Origin: Kordia sp. TARA_039_SRF
Lineage (GTDB): Bacteria; Bacteroidota; Bacteroidia; Flavobacteriales; Flavobacteriaceae
Length of the DNA: 64,000 bases
NCBI GenBank assembly: GCA_006383075.2
Contig: SMNH02000003.1
Span: 598,414 to 662,413 of the forward strand
Reading direction: 5' to 3'
The notes beneath the pieces were generated by a model. That model was not told the DNA's origin. It did not search any database and saw only the letters and a program-made list of their open reading frames with translations. A program made the position numbers and the translations under genes. Numbering within the stretch: the first letter of the stretch is position 1; the number at the start of each line of letters is the position of its first letter. Positions 45,645 through 54,081 of the stretch are shown piece after piece.

Positions 45645-46538
45645 ATGAATATTTATATTCTCTCCATTAGTTCCCGAATTTATTCTACGAATAGATTGTA
45701 TCATGAAGCTGCCAAAAAAGGACATAATGTGCGTGTAATTGATCATACGAAATGTGCCGTTGTGCTGGGTGAAGACACGAAACCTCAAATTTATCTCGGT
45801 GCCGAAAATATCACACACGGCGTACATGCTATTATTCCGCGAATTGGTACTTCGGTAACACGACATGGCGCTGCGATTGTAAAGCAGTTTGAGATGAACG
45901 GAGCTTTTACCACAGCAAAATCGCTAGGTATTATTCGTTCTAGAAATAAATTGCGCACGATGCAAATTTTAGCTAGAAAACGCATTCCCATTCCAAAAAC
46001 ACTGTTTGCGAAAGATACTTCCAATATCAAAGAACATATAGAGTTGCTCGGCGGCGCGCCAATTATTATCAAATTGCAAGAAGGCACACAAGGATTAGGC
46101 GTGATGATTGCCGATAGCAAGAAATCAGCAAAGTCGATTATTGAATCGCTGTATAATATGAATGTGAATATTATCATGCAAGAATTTATTGAAGAAGCCA
46201 ACGGACAAGATATTCGCGTGTATATTGTAGGAAATAAAATTGTAGCTGCTATGATGCGTAGCAGCGGCGAAGAAGATTTTAGAAGCAACGTACATCGCGG
46301 CGGTACAATGGAATCTGTTGAACTGACACAGTACGAGAAAAAGATAGCGATTCATACCGCCAAAGTGTTAGGCTTGCCAGTGTGTGGCGTGGATATTATT
46401 CGCTCCAAACGCGGTCCGTTAGTGATTGAAGCCAATTCTTCCGCAGGTTTGGAAGGTATTGAAGCGCATACCAAAGTGAATGTGGCGAGTGAAATTATTA
46501 AATATTTAGAGAAAAATGCTCGGAAATTCGGAAAATAA
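45645..46538 (+). CDS. rimK: RimK-type ATP-grasp ligase
   Basis: A 297-residue ATP-grasp amidoligase (ATG at 45645; the earlier TTG of the track is not needed). The ATP-grasp core has PIIIKLQEGTQGLGV (about 139-153), MQEFIEEANGQDIRVYIVG and a metal-binding end VVIEANSSAGLEG-type segment (LVIEANSSAGLEGIE). RimK ligases add glutamate to the C-terminus of ribosomal protein S6 in E. coli. The gene overlaps the next by 23 bp, a pair seen in other bacteria and thought to make and remove peptide-like modifications. Confidence 0.92.
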   Translation: MNIYILSISSRIYSTNRLYHEAAKKGHNVRVIDHTKCAVVLGEDTKPQIYLGAENITHGVHAIIPRIGTSVTRHGAAIVKQFEMNGAFTTAKSLGIIRSRNKLRTMQILARKRIPIPKTLFAKDTSNIKEHIELLGGAPIIIKLQEGTQGLGVMIADSKKSAKSIIESLYNMNVNIIMQEFIEEANGQDIRVYIVGNKIVAAMMRSSGEEDFRSNVHRGGTMESVELTQYEKKIAIHTAKVLGLPVCGVDIIRSKRGPLVIEANSSAGLEGIEAHTKVNVASEIIKYLEKNARKFGK

Positions 46539-47481
46539 AACCATTACAATTTACGGAGAAAAAGTAGCGCCTGGCGAAGCAAAGTGGATTCAAATTCCAA
46601 TTGACCGCTTGCCGACAGGAACGCTGATTGATATTCCCGTATATGTGTACAACGCTAAAGAAGCAGGACCTACAATGTTGGTGCAAGGTGGTTTGCACGG
46701 CGATGAGATTAACGGTGTGGAAATTATCCGTAGAATGCTGTTTGAGAAACTATTTGAAGTGAAACGCGGCGCAGTGATTGTGTTGCCATTACTGAATATT
46801 TTCGGATTTATACATTTTTCGCGACAAGTACCTGACGGAAAAGATGTGAATCGTAGTTTTCCTGGCTTTAAAAAAGGTTCGCTAGCTTCACGAATTGCCT
46901 ATCAAGTAACCAACGAAGTATTGCCACAAGCTGATTTTGGCATCGATTTGCATACAGGTGGCGCGCAACGCAACAATCATCCGCAAGTACGTTTTACACA
47001 AGACATGGCGGATAGTGAAATGCTCGCGAAGGTTTTTAATGCGCCTTTTTATTTTTCTACATCTTTGATTGAGAAATCGTTCAGAAAAACGGCGTATGAT
47101 AAAAATATTCCCATCATTGTGTATGAAGGTGGTGAAAGTATGCGTTTTGACGAATATGCGATTAAAGAAGGCATACAAGGCATTTTAAACATCATGAAAC
47201 ACCAAAACATGATTGACAACATAGACCCAATGTTGATTGAACGGGAAGCTTCCACCCTACTTACCGAGCGTAAATGGCTTCGCGCGCCGACGGCTGGTAT
47301 GTTTGTTCCACAAGTTTTGAACGGAAGCTCTATTCAAAAAGATGACATTTTAGGATATATCACGGATACCTTTGCCAATTATTGTGAAGCCATCAAAGCG
47401 CCGTATGATGGTTTTGTATTTTGTATTAACAATCAGGCAGTGGTGAATTTGGGAGATGCGTTGTTGCATATAGGCTCTTAG
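46516..47481 (+). CDS. Succinylglutamate desuccinylase/aspartoacylase-family zinc hydrolase
   Basis: A 321-residue M14-like zinc hydrolase. The zinc motif QGGLHGDEING (His and Glu) and DLHTGG (second His), plus the catalytic Glu likely in VYEGGESMRF, are visible. The family removes acyl groups from amino acids. A C-terminal beta domain (about 240-321, with APTAGMFVPQV) follows. The start ATG lies inside rimK, a 23-bp overlap, so the two are translationally coupled and probably act on the same substrate. A TCTA-rich and REP-containing gap follows. Confidence 0.9.
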   Translation: MLGNSENKTITIYGEKVAPGEAKWIQIPIDRLPTGTLIDIPVYVYNAKEAGPTMLVQGGLHGDEINGVEIIRRMLFEKLFEVKRGAVIVLPLLNIFGFIHFSRQVPDGKDVNRSFPGFKKGSLASRIAYQVTNEVLPQADFGIDLHTGGAQRNNHPQVRFTQDMADSEMLAKVFNAPFYFSTSLIEKSFRKTAYDKNIPIIVYEGGESMRFDEYAIKEGIQGILNIMKHQNMIDNIDPMLIEREASTLLTERKWLRAPTAGMFVPQVLNGSSIQKDDILGYITDTFANYCEAIKAPYDGFVFCINNQAVVNLGDALLHIGS

Positions 47482-47504
47482 ATTCGCTTTCGCTATTAGA
47501 CCTG

Positions 47505-47524
47505 TTCCTGCGTAGGCAGGAATC
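47505..47524. repeat. REP-like short palindrome, type II
   Basis: TTCCTGCGTAGGCAGGAATC, a small hairpin with 6-7-bp arms, also at 57316-57335 and 59085-59104 with one base change. Confidence 0.6.
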
Positions 47525-47611
47525 TGTTAGACTTGTTAGAAACGCTTACGCTTTAGATTTTTATGATACGTCCTTGCGAGAAGCGTAGCAACGTGGCAAT
47601 CTTTTTGTATC

Positions 47612-47680
47612 AAAGCAGCATTGAGCAACGAAACTGACAGATTACTTCGTCATACTTCCTCGTAAAGACGTTTCAAAAAA
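47612..47680 (+). repeat. Flanking repeat A (left copy) of the NACHT gene
   Basis: A 69-bp block whose last 50 bases (from AAACTGACAGATTACTTCG on) are identical to 50190-50239, and whose first 13 bases (AAAGCAGCATTGA) are identical to 50171-50183; only the 6 bases between differ. Same orientation on both sides. Confidence 0.85.
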
Positions 47681-47712
47681 TCTCAATACTCAGTACTCAA
47701 TTCTCATATCTA
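47681..47712 (+). repeat. Flanking repeat B (left copy) of the NACHT gene
   Basis: 32 bases, TCTCAATACTCAGTACTCAA and following, identical to 49855-49886. It directly abuts repeat A on the left and ends 6 bp before the NACHT stop. The next bases (ACTACCAATC) also resemble the right flank (ACCACCAATC). Confidence 0.85.
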
Positions 47713-47718
47713 CTTAAA

Positions 47719-49683
47719 CTACCAATCTAATAATTCGTTTTTTTCTTTTTCGGGGTTGTTTTTTTTGAGTTCTCTGAGCTTGTACATGCAAGCATTATAG
47801 TCTAAATTATTATTCATATGAGAGTTACCCATAATTTGATTTACAAATTTAAAATTATCTTTTAAATTCAAGATATTAGATTCACTATCATCTAGCATAT
47901 ATATATTACCTTCATCTATTTTGAAAGGCATATCAATGTATGTGTCAAAACGAGAATACTTTTTTATTAAATCAGGATAAATTGCACTAATTAATTTTTT
48001 AATCAATGCTAAATTTTGATAGTGTGTGGAAGCTATAAAGACATATCTATTGGGATTCTTAAGGATTTCTAGTTTCGCGGATTGATCTAAACTTAACAAT
48101 CCTTTAATTTTAGCTTTTACTAAATATTCATTGTAAACAACTGAAGCATTTCTCTCATAATCAATCTCTTTTGCTAAAATTATTACTGTACTTTTTTTTG
48201 TAAATACGTTTTCTATTCTATCAACAATATACTTATCTTCTAATTGAAAAGCATTATAACTCTTTACCCTAAATTCTTTAAAATCAATCAATAACCATTT
48301 TAATATGGTATGTTCAAAACCTTTTGGATCCAATTCATAGTATAAGATAAGGACATTATAAAAGCGTTGATTCTCTTCATCTAAATATATCTTCTTTAGA
48401 ATATCTACTCTACTTTCTTTTGCATCCATCCAAATAAACTTAGCAGCAAAATAATCCTGTAAAGACTTATGCGCCCATTTATAATTATTTCCTTCTTTTT
48501 TAAATAATGGAACTGTATTAAGTAGATCTTTTAAATAGTCACTAGTTTTAAATTTTAAATCTTCTGTTTGTCTTTTGCACTTTTCAATAAATGATATAAT
48601 ACTGTTTTTATCATATTCAACTTTATTGGCTTTTGAAGTGAAGAACCCTAAATATCTCAGCACACGCTCAAAATCATCAATATGCAGTTGGCTATATTTC
48701 TCTCGTTTCAGATAACCTTCTTTAGCAAGATCGTGTGCTTCAAATAATGCATCATAAACTTTTTGATAGAACTGGCTTTTCTTTACAGGAATATCTTTTT
48801 TATATTCATAAGATTTATATAATAGAGAAACCAAAAAAGGATTGCTTAAATATTCCTTTAGAGTTTCATCACTTTCTTCTAATTTTTCAATCAAACTATC
48901 TGCTATCTTGTTATGTCCGTAAGTATCGTACTTCGTTAATAGTTTATAAGCCTCTTCTTTTTCTAATGGTTCTATATGAAATTTCTGGAAGTCACCTAAA
49001 GAGGCTAATGAATCTTCAGGTCGTGAAGTAATTAAAAAATAATTACTCCCTGCTTTTTCAATAAACCGATGTAATTCTCGAATAGTAAATTCTCGGTCAA
49101 CTAAAGCTATTTCATCGTACCCATCAAATAGGAATATAAAATTGCCTTCATTGATTAACTTTAAGATAATATTTTGATTGATTTTTTTACCAATCTGAGA
49201 CATTTGATTTTGTATTTCTTTTAAAATACTATTCCTTTTTTTTATTTGACTTAATTCAATTAGTACAGGAATTCCCGCTTTTTGTTTAATAATAGATTGA
49301 AACAGTTTTTTAGTAATTGTAGATTTTCCCATTCCTGCAGTATCTTCTATCATAACCTTTTTGTACATTGGAAGTAAATCTTCTGGATAATGGTCTATTT
49401 CAACCTTTAAATTTTCTTCTATAGTTCCTACCCAAGAACTTATAGTTAAGGGTTGATATAATGTTTCCAGTTTTGTTTGCATGTTAGGGAAAGCTAACGT
49501 ATCAATTGTTATGAATTTAGTATAACGTCTTTCTAAATAATCACGTAGTTGGATTTCAACACTTTCTTGACTAATGCTTTTTATTTGAAATTTTTTGAAG
49601 ATTGACTGTATTTTAGGTAAGGCTATATCTTTTACAATAGGTAAAATTAAATTTTCAAGTATTGATTCTCCGAATTCGTTCAT
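47719..49683 (-). CDS. NACHT-domain NTPase (candidate defence protein)
   Basis: A 654-residue STAND-type NTPase. Walker A is EDTAGMGKST (about 113-122), Walker B is FIFLFDGYDEIA (about 187-198), and SRPEDSLASL follows as a sensor region, all typical of NACHT. The N-terminus (1-80) is helical and unidentified; the C-terminal ~300 residues have no LRR or TPR that I can see. Bacterial NACHT proteins of this size are known antiphage effectors. It is a single gene, not an operon, bracketed by direct repeats A, B and their copies, and is richer in A/T than the flanking rimK pair. This suggests acquisition by transfer. Confidence 0.85.
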   Translation of the reverse strand: MNEFGESILENLILPIVKDIALPKIQSIFKKFQIKSISQESVEIQLRDYLERRYTKFITIDTLAFPNMQTKLETLYQPLTISSWVGTIEENLKVEIDHYPEDLLPMYKKVMIEDTAGMGKSTITKKLFQSIIKQKAGIPVLIELSQIKKRNSILKEIQNQMSQIGKKINQNIILKLINEGNFIFLFDGYDEIALVDREFTIRELHRFIEKAGSNYFLITSRPEDSLASLGDFQKFHIEPLEKEEAYKLLTKYDTYGHNKIADSLIEKLEESDETLKEYLSNPFLVSLLYKSYEYKKDIPVKKSQFYQKVYDALFEAHDLAKEGYLKREKYSQLHIDDFERVLRYLGFFTSKANKVEYDKNSIISFIEKCKRQTEDLKFKTSDYLKDLLNTVPLFKKEGNNYKWAHKSLQDYFAAKFIWMDAKESRVDILKKIYLDEENQRFYNVLILYYELDPKGFEHTILKWLLIDFKEFRVKSYNAFQLEDKYIVDRIENVFTKKSTVIILAKEIDYERNASVVYNEYLVKAKIKGLLSLDQSAKLEILKNPNRYVFIASTHYQNLALIKKLISAIYPDLIKKYSRFDTYIDMPFKIDEGNIYMLDDSESNILNLKDNFKFVNQIMGNSHMNNNLDYNACMYKLRELKKNNPEKEKNELLDW

Positions 49684-49854
49684 ATTTTAAAGTCATTTTC
49701 TACAACCCTAAAGTTAAGATAAAGACGACAACTACACAATGAGGTTTTCCGTAAGAAAAATATAGCTACTTATGAGAAGCTGAATCACACTTCAGTTGCA
49801 CTCAATGTAAAAGTTCAGCTTGACGCTGCTTTCGTTTTTTAATGCATTGAAAAA

Positions 49855-49886
49855 TCTCAATACTCAGTACTCAATTCTCATATCTA
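49855..49886 (+). repeat. Flanking repeat B' (right copy) of the NACHT gene
   Basis: 32 bases identical to 47681-47712. After it come bases that on the minus strand read as a possible gene tail (DKQPQKDGKEPQKWIGG, then a stop). It may mark the 3' end of a lost gene. Confidence 0.85.
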
Positions 49887-49959
49887 TTTAACCACCAATC
49901 CATTTTTGAGGTTCTTTACCATCTTTTTGCGGTTGTTTATCGTATTTTTGGGGTTCTGT

Positions 49960-50062
49960 AAGGGGTTTTACCCCCTAAAGAACCTGTTCGAAGGGGTTAT
50001 TTTAGGGGTAAAAGCGGTTGTAGAACCTCAAATAATAGGTTCGGAACCGCTTCGAAGCGGTT
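49960..50062. other. Cluster of GC-richer hairpins upstream of the NACHT gene
   Basis: This stretch of the 666-bp gene-free region (49684-50349) holds GGGGTTTTACCCC, AACCTGTTCGAAGGGGTT and the perfect 18-bp palindrome AACCGCTTCGAAGCGGTT (50045-50062). TTCGAA occurs in two of them. The + strand ORF here is a by-product. Elsewhere in the gap I see only repeats A' and B' and low-complexity sequence. Confidence 0.5.
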
Positions 50063-50170
50063 ATACAACCACTTTTATGCTATGTTTTACTGCAAATAGA
50101 GAATAAGGAATTGCTTTTTGTGTTTGCCCAACCGCTTTTAATATCTAATTCATAGATTGAAATGATTGTT

Positions 50171-50239
50171 AAAGCAGCATTGAATACTAAAACTGACAGA
50201 TTACTTCGTCATACTTCCTCGTAAAGACGTTTCAAAAAA
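50171..50239 (+). repeat. Flanking repeat A' (right copy) of the NACHT gene
   Basis: 69 bp, 63 of them identical to 47612-47680 in the same orientation, including a 50-bp exact match. Followed by TCTA-rich degenerate sequence. Confidence 0.85.
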
Positions 50240-50349
50240 GTCTAATTTATCTAAAAGCAAAGCAATCTAAAAGAATTTGCTAAAAGTAAATTTAAGTCTA
50301 AAAATCTTAAGCAAAGCGACCAAACATCCAAAACCTAACACCTAACAAC

Positions 50350-50847
50350 CTAACTCTTATGCGTACTGATGATACGCGTCATTTTCCAAGTTCCATTGTC
50401 GTTTTTCCAGATAGTAATGAATTTACTCGGAATGGATTTGGCGTCAGGCTCTTGATTGTTGAAGAATTTGTGTTCACCTATTTGTACGGCGCCGTAACCT
50501 TGAATTGGATAAACTTCTACACTTCCTTTTACAAGTGTTCGAGTCACTTTTCCACAGATATTATTCTTTATAGCTTCTATGATTTGTGATTTGGAAGTTG
50601 CCAATCCGCCTTTGTCATGGAAAAATTCCACATTTTCAGAAATGAGTTGACGTTGCGTTTCTAAATCGCAAGTATTATAGGCGTCAAAGAAGCGTTTATC
50701 TAAATCGAGAATGGTCTCGTATAATTGCTTATCAACAGGAACATAGGCTTCTTTTTTGACAATGGTTCGTTCCGATTTGGTTCGAACAGAAATACAAGAA
50801 GTTGCAAAAAAGGTAATGAATAGAATAAAGAGTAGTTTGGTTTTCAT
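50350..50847 (-). CDS. NTF2-like (DUF4440) lipoprotein
   Basis: A 165-residue lipoprotein from the ATG at 50847 (MKTKLLFILFI; the track's extension to 50883 adds no signal-like sequence). Lipobox ATSC gives the lipid Cys around residue 18. The mature part is a SnoaL/DUF4440 cone-fold domain: LDLDKRFFDAYNTCDLETQR, NVEFFHDKGG, KFITIWKNDNGTWKMTRI. Such proteins bind small molecules or catalyse isomerisation; no catalytic role can be claimed. It follows the sortilin-like gene, across two alternative hairpins. Confidence 0.85.
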   Translation of the reverse strand: MKTKLLFILFITFFATSCISVRTKSERTIVKKEAYVPVDKQLYETILDLDKRFFDAYNTCDLETQRQLISENVEFFHDKGGLATSKSQIIEAIKNNICGKVTRTLVKGSVEVYPIQGYGAVQIGEHKFFNNQEPDAKSIPSKFITIWKNDNGTWKMTRIISTHKS

Positions 50848-50914
50848 GCTAATAAATTGAAATGAATATATCCCAAAGAGCACAAGACTTGACGTTTGTT
50901 ACACTTTCACACTA

Positions 50915-50992
50915 CTCTTGAGCAGAAATATTTTTACTCAAGAGCACAAAATAAGCGCACTTGAGTAAAAATATTTCTATTCAAGTGCGCTT
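50915..50992 (-). terminator. Two tandem hairpins with a competing long stem
   Basis: The right hairpin is a perfect 12-bp AAGCGCACTTGA/TCAAGTGCGCTT; the left is CTCTTGAG/CTCAAGAG. In addition AGAAATATTTTTACTCAAG (50924-50942) is a perfect 19-base reverse complement of CTTGAGTAAAAATATTTCT (50960-50978), which would disrupt both. On the minus strand this lies after the sortilin-like gene and before the DUF4440 gene, so the mRNA can fold in two exclusive ways, like a termination/antitermination switch. Confidence 0.65.
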
Positions 50993-51064
50993 GGAATGTC
51001 TGTTGGAGTACATTTAACAATACTCATAAACTGCTAAACTTATAAACTCTTAAACTTAAAAAAG

Positions 51065-53920
51065 CTACTCAATCACCAACTCTGTAGCATCTTTTCCGCC
51101 GTTTCCTGAAACTTCAATGCTATAGGTTCCTTTTGGCAAATAGTAGGCACCGTTTTTCTTTTTAGGAATAGATGCTTTTTCGTCTTTTTTTAAGTATTTT
51201 TTACGTGCTTTTTCAGTGATGCTCAAGTCGTAATTACATGTATTGAAACCTGCATCCGCTTTCATGGTTTGTTCATTCAAAACAACACCATTTTCAGCAA
51301 TGACTTTTATCGTAACATCGCTTGGGTTTTTGGTATGGAAATAGATTTCTTTTGAAGGAACATTAGCATCCAACCATTTACTCCACGTACTTCCCCACGA
51401 TGAACGCGCTTTGATACTTTCCGTTTTAAAAACGTGCACAGGTTTACTTGCTATTGCTCCATCCACTTGTTGTAATACCGCAATATTTGCTTTGTAAATA
51501 GAGCGCCCGTGCGTTCCTAATAATAAGTCTTTGGCTTGTTTTTGCACCACAATATCGTGAACCGCTACATTTGGCAATCCGTTGTGGAATGGCTGCCAAG
51601 TATTGCCCATATCTAACGAAGCATACGCGCCATTATCTGTTCCGACATATAATACATTTTCGTTTTCTGGATCTTCTTTAATGACGTTTACTGGCGAAGC
51701 AGGAATTCCACTCGCAATACTTTTCCAAGTTCGTCCGTAATCGTCAGACATATAAACATACGCATTAAAATCATCCCAACGATAGCCGTTTAATGTCACA
51801 TATACACGTTCTTTTTTATGGGATGAAGCAATCACGCGTGATACCCATAAATCTTGTGGAAAGCTGTTAGAAACTTTCTGCCAATTGCCACCACCGTTTT
51901 TGGTTACATGTACCAATCCGTCGTCGCTTCCAACATAGACTAATCCGAATTGAAATGGCGATTCAGAAACACTTGTCAGCGTTCCATACGCTACATTTCC
52001 TTTTTTGCCACCTTTGGTTAAATCGCCTGAAATCGCTTCCCATTCATCACCTTGGTTTAATGATCTGTGCAATTTGTTTCCTCCTAAATATAAAATATCT
52101 TGATTGTGAACCGAGAGATGAATTGGCGTTTGCCAGTTAAATCGGTATGGCGATTCGCCCAACTCGTGTTTTGGTTGAATGTATTGACGTCTGCCTGTTT
52201 CACGATTGATTCGGAAGTAATTTCCAAACTGATAACCTGTGTATACGATATTCGGATTTCGTTTGTCAACTTGAATTTGCATTCCGTCACCGCCCATCAA
52301 ACGCTCGTACGGATATTGTCCTTCTTCATGCCACTTTACAGAGGCTTTGTAACTATTTGGTCCAACCCAAACACCGTTATCTTGCAATCCGCCATAGACT
52401 TTGTAAGGCGTTTGCTCATCTGCATAAATTGCGTAGAATTGTCCAACCGCTGGTGTATTGCATTTTATCCAATTATTGCCATTGTCATATGAAATATTTA
52501 CACCACCATCATTTCCGTTGATTAAATGATTTGGATTTTTCGGATTTACCCAAAGTGCGTGATGATCTACGTGTACATTTTCTCCGTTGATAGATTCAAA
52601 CGTTTGTCCACCATCTTGCGAGCGCAAAATTGGCACACCTGCAATATAAATTTGATTTGGATTTTTTGGGCTTACGCGAATCATTCCGAAGTAATAACCA
52701 TACGAATATACCAAATCATCCAAGTAATCGTCATGTGTTTTTTTCCACGATTTTCCGCCGTTGGTCGTTTTAAAAACTTGCGCTCCAACCACAGGTGTAT
52801 CAAACAATAAGGAATTGGCATTTTCTAAGTATTTTGCCAAATCTTCTGGTTTGATAGTTCCTGTTCGTACGAGCTGTTTTACATTTTCAGCTCTGTATTT
52901 TTCTTGAAAACCATTTGTTTTTAAGTAGGTATTGAGTTCTTTATCGCCTAAGTTTAAAAATGTTGCCGTCGACATGGTTTTAAAATCGTCTTTGGTCAAT
53001 GCTTTAGAATCACTTTTCTTTTCAGCTTTCTTTTCACGTCTAAATTGACTATCGTGAAATGCATATACCGTTTCGTCATCGTACACTGCCAATCCGATGC
53101 GACCAACGCCGTCACCTTCTGGAAAGCCTGATTTTTCACTTACTTTTTTCCACGTGTTTCCTGCGTCTGTACTTTTGTAAATCGCTGAGTTGACACCATT
53201 CCCAACAAAATTCCACGCTTTACGGTCACGTTCCCATGAAGAAGCATATTGCACGTTGAAATTGTTTGGTGAAAACGCCAAGTCTATAATTCCTGTGTCG
53301 TTATTGATAAATAAGGTTTTATTCCATGTTTTTCCGCCATCCATTGTTTTAAAAATTCCACGTTCTGCATTTGGCGAATATAAGTGTCCCAGCGCAGCCA
53401 CGACAACCTCATCTGCATTGTTCGGATTGATGATGATTCTACTAATATGATGCGAATCGAGCAATCCCATGTTTTGCCAATTTTTACCGCCATCGGTACT
53501 TTTTAAAATTCCGATTCCCGCATACGACGAACGTGAAGAATTGTTTTCTCCTGTGCCAACCCACAAGGTTTTTGAGTTCCAGTCAACTGCAATATCGCCA
53601 ATGTTTTGTGTTGGTGAATTGTCCAATACTGGTTCAAACGTAGTTCCGTTGTTGTTGGTATACCATAATCCGCCAGAAGCATACGCCACGTAGAATTCGG
53701 TTGTATTGTTTGGATTTACGTCCAAATCCACCACACGTCCGCTCATGATGGTTGGACCGATGTTCGTGAATTCAATATTTTTTACAGTTGAATTTTGGGT
53801 AAGTTTCGCTTTTTCTTTCAATGCATCTTGCACTTTTTGTGCTGAAGTCGGATTGCTTTGTGCAATGCTGAATTGAACAATAAGAAACGTAAGTAAAAAG
53901 AGTGAAATTTTAGGTTTCAT
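51065..53920 (-). CDS. Sortilin/Vps10-type BNR-repeat exported protein
   Basis: A 951-residue exported protein: signal peptide 1-20 (ending SIAQ). At least ten BNR/Asp-box motifs (S/T-x-D-x-G-x-x-W/F), for example STDGGKNW, KTMDGGKTW, STDAGNTW, TTNGGKSW, SQDGGQTF, TKNGGGNW, SDDYGRTW and SLDMGNTW, mark a beta-propeller like sortilin or glycosyl hydrolases of the BNR type. A charged helical insertion (about 290-380, KKAEKKSDSKALTK) interrupts the propeller. The C-terminal ~110 residues form a beta domain. Ligand unknown; probably periplasmic or surface-exposed, although no T9SS tail is visible. Confidence 0.88.
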   Translation of the reverse strand: MKPKISLFLLTFLIVQFSIAQSNPTSAQKVQDALKEKAKLTQNSTVKNIEFTNIGPTIMSGRVVDLDVNPNNTTEFYVAYASGGLWYTNNNGTTFEPVLDNSPTQNIGDIAVDWNSKTLWVGTGENNSSRSSYAGIGILKSTDGGKNWQNMGLLDSHHISRIIINPNNADEVVVAALGHLYSPNAERGIFKTMDGGKTWNKTLFINNDTGIIDLAFSPNNFNVQYASSWERDRKAWNFVGNGVNSAIYKSTDAGNTWKKVSEKSGFPEGDGVGRIGLAVYDDETVYAFHDSQFRREKKAEKKSDSKALTKDDFKTMSTATFLNLGDKELNTYLKTNGFQEKYRAENVKQLVRTGTIKPEDLAKYLENANSLLFDTPVVGAQVFKTTNGGKSWKKTHDDYLDDLVYSYGYYFGMIRVSPKNPNQIYIAGVPILRSQDGGQTFESINGENVHVDHHALWVNPKNPNHLINGNDGGVNISYDNGNNWIKCNTPAVGQFYAIYADEQTPYKVYGGLQDNGVWVGPNSYKASVKWHEEGQYPYERLMGGDGMQIQVDKRNPNIVYTGYQFGNYFRINRETGRRQYIQPKHELGESPYRFNWQTPIHLSVHNQDILYLGGNKLHRSLNQGDEWEAISGDLTKGGKKGNVAYGTLTSVSESPFQFGLVYVGSDDGLVHVTKNGGGNWQKVSNSFPQDLWVSRVIASSHKKERVYVTLNGYRWDDFNAYVYMSDDYGRTWKSIASGIPASPVNVIKEDPENENVLYVGTDNGAYASLDMGNTWQPFHNGLPNVAVHDIVVQKQAKDLLLGTHGRSIYKANIAVLQQVDGAIASKPVHVFKTESIKARSSWGSTWSKWLDANVPSKEIYFHTKNPSDVTIKVIAENGVVLNEQTMKADAGFNTCNYDLSITEKARKKYLKKDEKASIPKKKNGAYYLPKGTYSIEVSGNGGKDATELVIE

Positions 53921-54081
53921 GGATGGTTTGATTTAGTTTTTGAAAATTACGCAATGTTGCAAACTCATCAAAATTTTAAGGCTTTTTTTAACAAGAGTTG
54001 TTAATTTTTCACTCTTTGTAACTTTCAATTTGGAATCTTTCAGTAAAAAACAAAAAAAGTGTATTTTTATTTCCTTGTTTT

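Noticed and set aside
45606-45866. Minus-strand ORF opposite rimK
   Set aside because: It is a shadow of rimK, whose ATP-grasp motifs are intact.
49906-50106. Plus-strand ORF of 66 aa
   Set aside because: It reads through hairpins and repeat DNA upstream of the NACHT gene, with no family-like motif.
47612-50239. Insertion-sequence ends around the NACHT gene
   Set aside because: The flanks are direct, not inverted, and no transposase or integrase is encoded.
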